Part shown: positions 4,784 through 13,067 of the stretch, in pieces
Layout: every line of letters starts with the position of its first letter
How positions within the stretch are numbered: position 1 is the stretch's first letter
IMG/VR virus record: IMGVR_UViG_3300025131_007715
Location: 1 to 31,197 of that record
Strand: one strand, 5' to 3'
DNA: 31,197 nt
From: a virus
Notes under the pieces: model-generated
Databases searched by the model: none
The model's input: the letters and a program-made list of their open reading frames with translations, nothing else
Told to the model about the DNA's origin: nothing
Made by a program: the position numbers and the translations under genes

Positions 4784-7700
4784 CTACTCGTCGTCCTCGG
4801 GCACGTACTCGTCGTCCCCGGGCACGTACTCGTCGTCCTTGATGATGACCGATCCCGGTTTTGCCGGCTTCTTGATCTTCGGCCTGTTCGCCTCGCGCAG
4901 GTATTCCTCAGCCGATGGGCCCAGGCCAGACCCTCCGCCGCCCTTCCCGGCTCGCAGCGCCTCCCACTCGTCTCTGAAGCGCTGGACCGATGCCTTGATC
5001 GTCGCCCTGATCTCTTTGATCTGGTACTTCCGCTCGGAGATGTCCGTGTCCAGCGCCTCGATCGCTTCTTTGTCGCCCGTCTCGATGGCGTGCTCGAACT
5101 TCCGTTCGATGATCTTCAGGGCCTGTTTCATGCGGCGGGTCGCGCCGCTGGTGAACGCCCGTGTCAACCCTTTGAAGTAGCGGTCGGCGCCCTTTTGCAC
5201 GTCGACTGGCCTGAACGTGTGCCCGACCATCGCGTGGATCATGACGTCCAGTTCGTTCCGGGCGCCCTCTTCGGAGTTGAGATCTCCCCAGCCCCGACCC
5301 GAGAGGTTGTAACTCAAGGTCCCCGTGGTGGCCTTGTAGCCCAGGGTGGCGCGGATCAATCTCCAGACCGAGCCGGGAAGCATGCCGGGCGCCACCGCCT
5401 TCGTGATGTCCACCGCGTCGGAGTTCTTGTTCCAGCCCTTGTCCTGCATGGCCGCCAGCCAATCGATGGCCACGCCGCCGTCTATCCCTGCGAGCGTGAG
5501 CGCGTCGGCGAGGCGACCTTCGTATCCTGCCTTCGATCGCAGCGCGGCCTCTCTGGCGACCCGAAGTTCGCGGTACAGGCCGGGGTCGTATTCGGGAGTT
5601 CCCCTCCGGTTCAGGCTGGTGAGCAGCGGGTCGTCCTCCAGCCCGCGCTCCTCCAACATTTCCATGTACTCCTCGATGTTGGGGGCCATGGTCGAGTGGT
5701 ATACCGCGCCGAAAAGCCGCATCATGCGCCGGCCCGGATCGAGCACGTCGACAGATCCTATGTCCATGACCTGCATGAGCCCCGGGTTCTCAGTCCATCG
5801 ACGAATCGATGGCCGCACGTCCCTCGGGTTGAACGACACGAGCTCCCTCGCCACGTCGTCGCCCTCCTCTGATTGCAGGATCGCATTGGACGCGTACTTG
5901 CCGACGTTGATCAGTCGAGCCGCCTCCCGCTTCGCCCGGCGAGCGCTGATCGCCGGGGAGTTGGTCTTCTTCATGCCCGTCAGATCGGAAAACAGCCGGG
6001 CCATCAGGCCCTTCGTCGGGTGCACCGCCTTCAGCGTCCACGTCACGAACGGGGACGCCGCCATGACCATCGGCTGGGACTTGATCCAGTTGGTGTAGCG
6101 ACCGACATGGCCGTAGTCGAACAGGATTGCGTTGGCCTCCGAGGCCATGGCGCGCACCTGAATGTCAACCACTTGCTCCGGCGTCAGAGGCTTGACCTCG
6201 GCCCCGCGCTTGATCCCCAACTCTCCGCTTTCCATGCGAACGATTTCGGCGGTGGCGTGCTCCCCGACCTGGTACGTGATGGACTTCCCCTTCTCCAGCA
6301 CCGCCAGGTCGCCACTCTGTGTCTGGAAGCCCCGCCACGCCTTTTGGAGTTTCCCGGTCTGGTCGCCGAGGTTGTAGGCCTTGCCGTGCGTGTCCAGGAT
6401 TTTCTCGCCAAACTTCTCGACTCTCGCCAACCTCTCGATCAGCCAGTGGGTGGACCCCGGGTTGAAAATTGACCCGGGGTTCATGATCTCCATCTCTGCG
6501 GCCAGCAGCGTCGAATCCAACAACCCTGCCTGCTCGACCGATTGCATGAACCTCAACTGCGTGCCGGACAGGTCCCCCGGGCTGTTCTTGAACTTGTCCA
6601 CCATGTCCCAGGCGGCGTATTTCTCCTTGGTCCACATGGCGAACCGACCTTCCTGAATGGCGTAGTGGTAGCCCTCGCCCGTCAGGTTGTTGAGAATGGC
6701 GCTGGGGTTGTGAATCGTGTACTGGCGTTTGATGTAGTTCATCACGCGCTGCACGATCTTCGTCGATGACACGGCCGCGTCGGCGGCTACCTGCCCGAGG
6801 ATCCGGTCGTGGACCTTTCGGCGGATCCACGCGCGCTTGGACAGCCACGGACTGCCGTACCAGTCGGCCACCTTCGCGTCGAATTTCACGTACCCCGGCG
6901 GGGGCTCGGGCGGTGGGCTGCCTTTTGCGACTTCGGGCTGCAGAACGATCGGGGACCCCTCCTTCCCGATCCACTGCGGCAGCATCTCTTTGCGCGCCAT
7001 CTTGGCGGACTCCATCTTGCCCATCGGGTCGTTCGGGTACCGTGCCCGAGCCTCGGCCAGTGCGTCACGCGCAGACTGCACGTCCTTCGCGGCGGTGTCT
7101 CGCTCGCCTTGCCGTTTCCGAGTTCCTTCTTCGGCCTTCAGTCTGGCAGCCTCGACTCTCTCGTTTGCCTTCAGTCTGGCAGCCTCGACCTGGGCCTGGC
7201 TCGTGTAGGCGTCGGTGCGCAGGGCCGAGTCTTCGGCCAACTGCCCCCGTAGATCAGCGTTCCACGCCTCCAGCTCGGCTACGCCCTCACGGTGTACGTC
7301 CCATGTCTCGGAGATCACGTCGCGCTTGCCCTGAGCGGCTTCGATCGCCTCCGGCTTGGGCAGGGCCGCCCGTACGGCCTCTTCCGCCGCCTTCACACGA
7401 GCTTCGGCACGTTTGACGCCCGATCCGACTTTGGCGCCGGGCTCGACGCCTCCGAGTTCTTCGAGGAGCGCCTCCAGTTTCGCCTGCCAACGGGTCAGGC
7501 GGAGCATCTCTTTGATCTGGTTCTTGGGCGTCCCCGTGTCCCTGGCGATCTTCGCAACGCCCTCACCGGGGACCTTCGGCTCACCGGCCACCTCCCGCTT
7601 TACCATCGACCCGACCCGAGCCACCGCTTCGCGCGGCTTCTTCGATCCAGAGTCGATGAGGCTCTTCGCCCTGCGCGGCAGTTCTGCGTTGACCTCGTCC

Positions 7701-10090
7701 AGTGCCTTCTGCGCGAACGCAGGGGAGTCGGTCGGAGGCGTACCTTTCTTCTTGGACCCCAGTGCCTTCTCGACCACGACACCGCGCCGCTCGTGCAGGT
7801 TCTTGCGAGCTGCCGTCGTCGCAACATCGTCCCCTGCTGCCGCGGTCTGTTCGTACGTCTCTTTGGCCTTGTTCAGGTTGTCGAGGGCGTCCTCTCCGAG
7901 GCCTGTGCGGTGAGCCACGTCCTTGTCTCTGCCCGGCGTTCGCCTTGCCTCGTCCATCGCCGCTGTGGCCTCCCTGTGACGCTTCATGGCCGCGCGGGTC
8001 GCCGGGGTATCGCCTGCTTCCAGGGCCGCCAACTCTTTCTCTGCGCGAACCAATTCCTGGCGTACAGCCTTGGCTCGCCATCGAGCACGGGCGAGTTGCT
8101 CGCCCACCGCAGTTTTGCTCGTCAACATTTCTCCGGCGAGCGGATCGGGCTCGGGGATCGCGTCCCGTTTTTCCTGTGCCTTCGCTACTCGCTCTTCGCC
8201 GGCCGCTCGGGTCTTCGTCACACGCTCTTCGCCCGACTTGCGTGACTTTGCAACCCGCTTGTCGGCCCGCTCGAGTCCTCGCCGCTCCTTTTCCAGCGTG
8301 CGCTGGGCTTCTACCTGCTGGGCCGATGGCGTCCCCTTCTCACGGATCTTCGAAGCGCCGTACCGGGAGCCGACCTGTCCCAATTCGTAGGCATATTCCG
8401 GCGACATCCGCTCGGCTTCGACTGCAATGCGACCATCGTCCAGCCTGGTGACCGGGTTCCCGGCTTTCTCTTCCAGCCATCTACCAAACTCCCGCTTCGT
8501 CCCGACGATGAAGTCTTCCAACACCCCGATGCCGTCCGGAGTCTTCTGCAGTTCGCGGCCTGTCTTCGACGGATCCTTCATAGATCGTGGCAGGAGTTTC
8601 TTCACCGCGGCGTCATACGGAGCGAGAACCGACTCGGGGACCCCCGCGGCCCGGGCTGCGCCGCGCATGACGCGGAACATGGGGACCAGGACCATCAGGG
8701 ACTCGATTGGGTGAGTCTCGATCGTGTTCAGGTTGCCGTTGCCGAAGTCTTCGGCAATCAGGCTGAGATGAGAAACGACCGCGGGGACCAGGCCGCGGGT
8801 CACGTCGCCGGCCTCGTTCCACTGTTGGCTGGCCCACTTCCAGAGCCCTTCGAGCTGTTCCATGGTGCCCGCGTCGACGTCGTAGCCCTCTACGTGATCG
8901 GCCGGAGTGTCTCGTGTTCCGATGATGTCGACGCCCATGCCGACCACGGTTTCGGCCACCCGCAATGTGCTGTCGGAGATCCGCTCGAACAGGTTGGCGT
9001 CCTCGCGAATGAGGTCGTCCACACGGTGGCGCATGTGCTCTCTTGCCTCGCCGAAGCGGCCGAGGTTGTACTCCTCGAACTCGCTGGCGGGGATCTCGAC
9101 GCCGAACGGCGACAGCGGCAGGTTCATGAGTCGCCGGCTGCCGCCAAGAGCCACGGCCAGAGGTGGCTTGGCGGAGTCCGCGACCGCCCCAGCCGCCCGG
9201 AACGGTAGCGCCGCGACGGTCTTCGCGATTTCCGCCGCGCCCGCGGCGTCGTCGTGATAAATGGGCATGTAGTCCGTTCCGCGCACCATCGGATCATGAC
9301 TTCTGGTCGCCCGCTCCAGCGGGGTGGCGTTGTGCATGGTTCTTGCTGCCGCAGCCTCCGCGCCAGCGACGTTTTGTGCAGTCGTCTCCCACTCGGTGCC
9401 TGCCGTCTGAGCCTCGCCGGTGGTCGGATCGACGGGGAACGTGCGGGTGCCCTCCTCTCGCCGCCGGGCGTCCTGCTGCTGTTGTCGTTGCTGTTGCTGG
9501 AGGCGCTCACGCCCCCGTGCGGTGCTTGCCTCCTGGAACTGCGCCCGGGCCTCTTCGTACTCTTCGGGCGTTGGTGGTGTCGAGCCGAAAGGCGGGAGTG
9601 ACGATCCCGATGTCTGGAAAGACAGGTCTTTCCACGCCTCCGGGGCCGGGGATCCGGTGGGCCTGTGCTCAGCCGGGGCATCCCACGCGGCCTGGGGATC
9701 ACGGATCCCCAGCCTCTTCATCTCCGCAGCGAAGGTGGCCCAGTCGACCCCCTGCTTTCGCGCTGCCGTCCACGCCTCTCCCACCGTGGGCGGTCGAACG
9801 TCCACGCGACCTCCGGGGCCGGCCATCGTCGGCCTGTGCCAGCCGGCGGGGGCCGCAACGGGAGTCGGGGGGGTGGGTTGCCGAACGACCGGCGCCGTCC
9901 CGGTCGGTGGCGCGCCCATCACCGGCTGTGACCAGTCCACGGTGTTCGCGTCGATCCCGTACTCGTTGCGCAGCGCCGCCTCGAATTCGTCCATGGACCA
10001 TCCGCCGGCCGCTGCCTTCTGCCAGGCTTCGGACACCGAAGAATAGCTTCCGGCGATCGGGCCGTCGCCGATGGTCGGGTCGATGCTCAT
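4784..10090 (-). CDS. Giant internal-virion/ejection-type protein (1768 aa)
   Basis: Layout: two copies of a 35-residue EAW module (about 19-53 and 103-136), proline- and glutamine-rich linkers (to about 230, with a QQQQ run near 198-206), a mostly helical region with two hydrophobic patches (about 289-320 and 460-490), long charged coiled coil with 11-residue repeats (about 590-1015), and a globular C-terminal half (about 1065-1560). The latter includes NPSAILNN (1128-1135) and a segment near 1320-1355 (AILFDYG, PMVMAASPFVTW). That half recalls domains of phage large polyvalent/ejected proteins, though I cannot name a family with certainty. It ends in an acidic DDEYVP repeat. No catalytic motif of a transglycosylase or RNA polymerase was seen. 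Size, coiled coil and place after tail genes fit a protein packed in the head and ejected with DNA. ATG at 10090 overlaps the stop before it (TGATG). Confidence 0.7.
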   Translation of the reverse strand: MSIDPTIGDGPIAGSYSSVSEAWQKAAAGGWSMDEFEAALRNEYGIDANTVDWSQPVMGAPPTGTAPVVRQPTPPTPVAAPAGWHRPTMAGPGGRVDVRPPTVGEAWTAARKQGVDWATFAAEMKRLGIRDPQAAWDAPAEHRPTGSPAPEAWKDLSFQTSGSSLPPFGSTPPTPEEYEEARAQFQEASTARGRERLQQQQRQQQQDARRREEGTRTFPVDPTTGEAQTAGTEWETTAQNVAGAEAAAARTMHNATPLERATRSHDPMVRGTDYMPIYHDDAAGAAEIAKTVAALPFRAAGAVADSAKPPLAVALGGSRRLMNLPLSPFGVEIPASEFEEYNLGRFGEAREHMRHRVDDLIREDANLFERISDSTLRVAETVVGMGVDIIGTRDTPADHVEGYDVDAGTMEQLEGLWKWASQQWNEAGDVTRGLVPAVVSHLSLIAEDFGNGNLNTIETHPIESLMVLVPMFRVMRGAARAAGVPESVLAPYDAAVKKLLPRSMKDPSKTGRELQKTPDGIGVLEDFIVGTKREFGRWLEEKAGNPVTRLDDGRIAVEAERMSPEYAYELGQVGSRYGASKIREKGTPSAQQVEAQRTLEKERRGLERADKRVAKSRKSGEERVTKTRAAGEERVAKAQEKRDAIPEPDPLAGEMLTSKTAVGEQLARARWRAKAVRQELVRAEKELAALEAGDTPATRAAMKRHREATAAMDEARRTPGRDKDVAHRTGLGEDALDNLNKAKETYEQTAAAGDDVATTAARKNLHERRGVVVEKALGSKKKGTPPTDSPAFAQKALDEVNAELPRRAKSLIDSGSKKPREAVARVGSMVKREVAGEPKVPGEGVAKIARDTGTPKNQIKEMLRLTRWQAKLEALLEELGGVEPGAKVGSGVKRAEARVKAAEEAVRAALPKPEAIEAAQGKRDVISETWDVHREGVAELEAWNADLRGQLAEDSALRTDAYTSQAQVEAARLKANERVEAARLKAEEGTRKRQGERDTAAKDVQSARDALAEARARYPNDPMGKMESAKMARKEMLPQWIGKEGSPIVLQPEVAKGSPPPEPPPGYVKFDAKVADWYGSPWLSKRAWIRRKVHDRILGQVAADAAVSSTKIVQRVMNYIKRQYTIHNPSAILNNLTGEGYHYAIQEGRFAMWTKEKYAAWDMVDKFKNSPGDLSGTQLRFMQSVEQAGLLDSTLLAAEMEIMNPGSIFNPGSTHWLIERLARVEKFGEKILDTHGKAYNLGDQTGKLQKAWRGFQTQSGDLAVLEKGKSITYQVGEHATAEIVRMESGELGIKRGAEVKPLTPEQVVDIQVRAMASEANAILFDYGHVGRYTNWIKSQPMVMAASPFVTWTLKAVHPTKGLMARLFSDLTGMKKTNSPAISARRAKREAARLINVGKYASNAILQSEEGDDVARELVSFNPRDVRPSIRRWTENPGLMQVMDIGSVDVLDPGRRMMRLFGAVYHSTMAPNIEEYMEMLEERGLEDDPLLTSLNRRGTPEYDPGLYRELRVAREAALRSKAGYEGRLADALTLAGIDGGVAIDWLAAMQDKGWNKNSDAVDITKAVAPGMLPGSVWRLIRATLGYKATTGTLSYNLSGRGWGDLNSEEGARNELDVMIHAMVGHTFRPVDVQKGADRYFKGLTRAFTSGATRRMKQALKIIERKFEHAIETGDKEAIEALDTDISERKYQIKEIRATIKASVQRFRDEWEALRAGKGGGGSGLGPSAEEYLREANRPKIKKPAKPGSVIIKDDEYVPGDDEYVPEDDE
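7134..7189. repeat. 23-bp coding repeat with 33-bp period
   Basis: An identical 23-base stretch occurs at 7134-7156 and 7167-7189 inside the giant gene, encoding VEAARLKA twice. The 33-bp step is 11 codons, the period of a right-handed (11-residue) coiled coil; near 612-640 of the protein GEERV units also recur every 11 residues. Confidence 0.85.
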
Positions 10091-12348
10091 CAGTCGATGC
10101 CTGTCTTCCCGCGGGCTTTGAGTTCGACGCGCAGCTTGCTGAAAACCGCTTTGTCGACGGCGCCCATGCCAGACGTAAAGGCGTTGAATGCGTCGTCTTC
10201 CATCCCTCCTACGATGTGCAGTCCAACGTCAATCATGTCCTTCTCGCCCAGCGACCCGCTTTCCAGGGCCTCGTATTGCCTCACTGCCGCCTGCGCCTTT
10301 TTCTGCTCACCGACGAGCGCCGCCAACTGCTTCCGTAGCCCCGCCAGGTACTTCGCACGCAACTGGGTTGACGCTGCCACCTTGCCCTCGTTGACGGCAA
10401 TGGCGGTGTCCAATCGTTGCTGGGCAGTATCGATCTGGCCCCGAAGAGCGCGTTCTCGACTGGCCTGCTGAGTGTCGGCGGAACGAGCCCGGTTGGTCGC
10501 CGCGGTACGGGCGCGGGCCAGTTCCCGTCGCCGGGCCGACAGAGCCCTGCTAAGGTCGGCCGGCGACTTGAACGGCGAAGAGGGCGAGCTGTAGGTACTG
10601 GCATCATCCCCGTCCATTGCCTCCAGGGCGGTTACCTGGTCCTGGAGTACGTTGACAGCCACGGCCGAAGCAGCCTGGGGGCCGCGACCCTGGAGATCCT
10701 TCAGTTGCTGACTCAGTGCTTTGACCTTGGCCTGCAACGGAGCGGTGGCCTGCTTTGGGATTGGCCCGCCGCCCTGTGCAGCCGTTACCGCCTGGCGGGC
10801 CGCGGTAATCTTTGCGTCGAAAGCATCCAACGCCGCGCGTGCCTGCGGAAGGCTGCGTACGGCCGAGCCGAACCTGACCTCGGCGGCGGCGGCGCGGCCT
10901 CGCAGGGTTTTGATCAGTTCTTTCGTCTCGTAACGCTCGCCTTTTCCGCGGCCCCTTCCTCGTCCGATGCCACGTCGCATCTTCATCACGATCTTGTTGA
11001 GTCGGCCGCCGAGGTTGGTTGCCCGGTCGATCCCGACCTGTTGCGTGTTGCTGCGGTTCACGTAGTCCGTGAGCAGGCGACTGGCTTTCATCCAGCGGGC
11101 CACCTTCATGTCATGGTCTGATTTCAACCGACGCTGGGCGCGACTGCGGATCAACGAGTACTCGGCCGGCCCCACGGGCTTTGCGGCCTTCGGTCCAATC
11201 TGCATGGCCCGCTGCACCGCAGCATCGGTACCATCGTCTCCACTGATCAGCCCGCGCAGACTCTTTGGACGGATCCCGCTGACCTGACGGCTGGAGACCA
11301 GCCCCATGAGCCACTCCCGCCGCCGCGGGTCTCGCTCGTTCGCGAGTTGGATGTACACTTCGTTGAGCGTTCGCGGCGTGGATTTCGGCGCAGCGTCTTC
11401 CGGCTCCTGCGACTTCTGGTAGGACAGCATCATGCCCTGCAGGTACTCGTCAGCGGTCTTCGCCGGTTTCAACGTGTCCTGAAGCGCCTGCTGCACCAAC
11501 GTGATGTCGGAGTCCTGAAACTTCAGGTGCGTGGCGTGGCGGCGGAATGCCTCGGAGGAGGCCAGTTGCGCAAGGGCCTTCATGTCCCCGGCCTTTGCCG
11601 CTCGTTGGAAGGATGCAGCGAAGTCCGGAACGGTCGCATCTGGAGCCGCAGAAACCGGCGGAGCGGTCGGAGCGACAGCCGGCGGAGGTGCGGCGGTCGG
11701 CGGCACCGGGGCCTGCTGAACGACGATCGGGCGGGGATAGGCCTCGTTCGCAGCAGCGGGCGCAGCGAGCTGGTCTCTCGTTCCAGCCGGCGCCGGTGGT
11801 CTGCGAGACTCCACCAGTTGTCGGGCCAGGTCCGGCCCCAGTTGCCGCAGGGCCTCCTTCATGCCGTCTCGGTCGTTTCTCTGCCGGTAGACATCGTAGC
11901 CCGCCACTGCGGCTTTTTGTGCCGGGGTGAGGCTTCGAAGGGTTCGGAGGGGCAGGCGTTGAAATTGGGGCGCTGGTTCGGTCCATCGCGCCTCGTGCCG
12001 AGGCGAAGCCTCTTCGGGCGGCCGGGGCCCTTCGGGCGGCCGGGGCCCTTCGCCGCCCTTGCCTGCGATCGGCGGCCCCTCGAACGGAGCGGTCGGGTCC
12101 TCCGGCGTCCGGTCCGAGGTCTTCGATCCGAACAGGCCCAGAAGGGCGGGCTCCGCGATCCCCACCAGCCTCTGCCCGGTGTCCAGGATCTCCCCGAACT
12201 CCTGCAGGGACGCGCGCCGCTGATCACGCCGCGACGGCTCGGACAACTCCCGCCGCATCTGCCGCTGCTTCTCGGCCTCTGCACGGGCAATGAGCCGATC
12301 GAACTCGTTGTTGCGCGGTTGGCGGCGTGGGGGTCGAATGAGTGCCAT
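10090..12348 (-). CDS. Internal-virion-type coiled-coil protein (752 aa)
   Basis: The N-terminus is basic and helical (residues 1-50), followed by a proline-rich disordered stretch (85-125) with GPRPPE in tandem, a second proline/alanine-rich linker (180-240), a helical middle (245-450), a basic RGIGRGRGRGKG patch (459-470) and long coiled coil (475-695) with a final conserved-looking globular end (705-745). No enzyme motif was found. It lies between the 238-aa and 1768-aa proteins, the position of the T7 gp15/gp16-type ejection proteins, and shares their helical, alanine/glutamine/arginine-rich composition. The basic glycine-arginine patch could touch DNA. The ATG at 12348 overlaps the preceding stop by one base; a longer frame upstream is shadow. 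Call rests on order and composition rather than on a recognised domain. Confidence 0.6.
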   Translation of the reverse strand: MALIRPPRRQPRNNEFDRLIARAEAEKQRQMRRELSEPSRRDQRRASLQEFGEILDTGQRLVGIAEPALLGLFGSKTSDRTPEDPTAPFEGPPIAGKGGEGPRPPEGPRPPEEASPRHEARWTEPAPQFQRLPLRTLRSLTPAQKAAVAGYDVYRQRNDRDGMKEALRQLGPDLARQLVESRRPPAPAGTRDQLAAPAAANEAYPRPIVVQQAPVPPTAAPPPAVAPTAPPVSAAPDATVPDFAASFQRAAKAGDMKALAQLASSEAFRRHATHLKFQDSDITLVQQALQDTLKPAKTADEYLQGMMLSYQKSQEPEDAAPKSTPRTLNEVYIQLANERDPRRREWLMGLVSSRQVSGIRPKSLRGLISGDDGTDAAVQRAMQIGPKAAKPVGPAEYSLIRSRAQRRLKSDHDMKVARWMKASRLLTDYVNRSNTQQVGIDRATNLGGRLNKIVMKMRRGIGRGRGRGKGERYETKELIKTLRGRAAAAEVRFGSAVRSLPQARAALDAFDAKITAARQAVTAAQGGGPIPKQATAPLQAKVKALSQQLKDLQGRGPQAASAVAVNVLQDQVTALEAMDGDDASTYSSPSSPFKSPADLSRALSARRRELARARTAATNRARSADTQQASRERALRGQIDTAQQRLDTAIAVNEGKVAASTQLRAKYLAGLRKQLAALVGEQKKAQAAVRQYEALESGSLGEKDMIDVGLHIVGGMEDDAFNAFTSGMGAVDKAVFSKLRVELKARGKTGID
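12013..12048. repeat. Tandem 18-bp coding repeat
   Basis: The 18-base unit starting TTCGGGCGG is present twice head to tail (12013-12030 and 12031-12048) in the 752-aa gene, giving GPRPPE twice. GC-rich and in frame, so copy number can change without loss of the protein. Confidence 0.9.
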
Positions 12349-13064
12349 CAGCCGAGCGCCTTTCTGCCCATGCTGAAGGGCACGAACCAGTCGTACCACT
12401 CAGACGAACCGCCCTGCGCATCCCCTCCCCAGTACTCGCCGTACTCGGCCGCCATCTTGCGCTCCCAGTAAGCTTTGATCTCCGGCTCGGTGATCTGGTC
12501 GACGATTCCCCGCATCTCGCTCGCCTGCTTCGCCAGCACGTCCGACTCGAACGTGTACCAGGTGTCCTGGTTGGCGTTCTTGATCGACTGCCATTGCGCC
12601 TGGATCTCCTTGCTGTGCATGGCGATCAGGTCGTCGCTTGACGGGCGGTCCAGACGCGCGGTCGCCAGGTCTCCGGCGAGCTGCTCCACCATCAACTCGG
12701 CCTCGGACCGCGTCAACTTCGCGTTGGCCAGGTCTTCGTCGATCTGAGACATGCGGCTGAGGATCTGCTCTTCTGCCACCATCGCCGCCTGTGTGCCTGC
12801 CATTGCGCCACCAGCGGTCGCTCCCATGCCGCCCGCACCGAACTGCCCGTAGACGGGCGCCAGGGCTCGCGCAGAAGCACCACGGAGCACACCCGGTGTC
12901 GTCTTCTTCGTTTCGGTCAGGTCGGAGATGGCCTCGTCGTAGATCCCAAGGCTGCTCTGGGCCTTCTGGTGCGACCGCTCCTTCGACTTGATCACGTCGT
13001 CGATCGCCGCGAGGTCTTCGTAGTATCGGCCGCTCTTGCCGAGGCCTTCGAATTCTTCAGCCAT
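12348..13064 (-). CDS. Internal-virion-like protein with glycine-rich hydrophobic segment (238 aa)
   Basis: A helical N-terminal region (1-55) is followed by a glycine/alanine-rich hydrophobic segment at about 74-96 (GQFGAGGMGATAGGAMAGTQAAMV) flanked by charged helices, then a coiled coil (about 97-145) and an acidic aromatic-rich end (YWERKMAAEYGEYW, WYDWFVPF). A helix-glycine-helix layout of this kind is common in small ejection proteins that insert in the host envelope, such as the T7 gp14 class, and this is the first of the three ejection-type genes here, as gp14 is. Start ATG at 13064 lies 3 bases after the preceding stop. The assignment is structural analogy plus gene order; no sequence family was recognised. 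Confidence 0.55.
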   Translation of the reverse strand: MAEEFEGLGKSGRYYEDLAAIDDVIKSKERSHQKAQSSLGIYDEAISDLTETKKTTPGVLRGASARALAPVYGQFGAGGMGATAGGAMAGTQAAMVAEEQILSRMSQIDEDLANAKLTRSEAELMVEQLAGDLATARLDRPSSDDLIAMHSKEIQAQWQSIKNANQDTWYTFESDVLAKQASEMRGIVDQITEPEIKAYWERKMAAEYGEYWGGDAQGGSSEWYDWFVPFSMGRKALG

Positions 13065-13067
13065 GTC

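Noticed and set aside
4784-10090. Possibility that the giant protein is a virion RNA polymerase, as in N4-like phages
   Set aside because: None of the expected polymerase motifs was found and its length is half that of the N4 enzyme.
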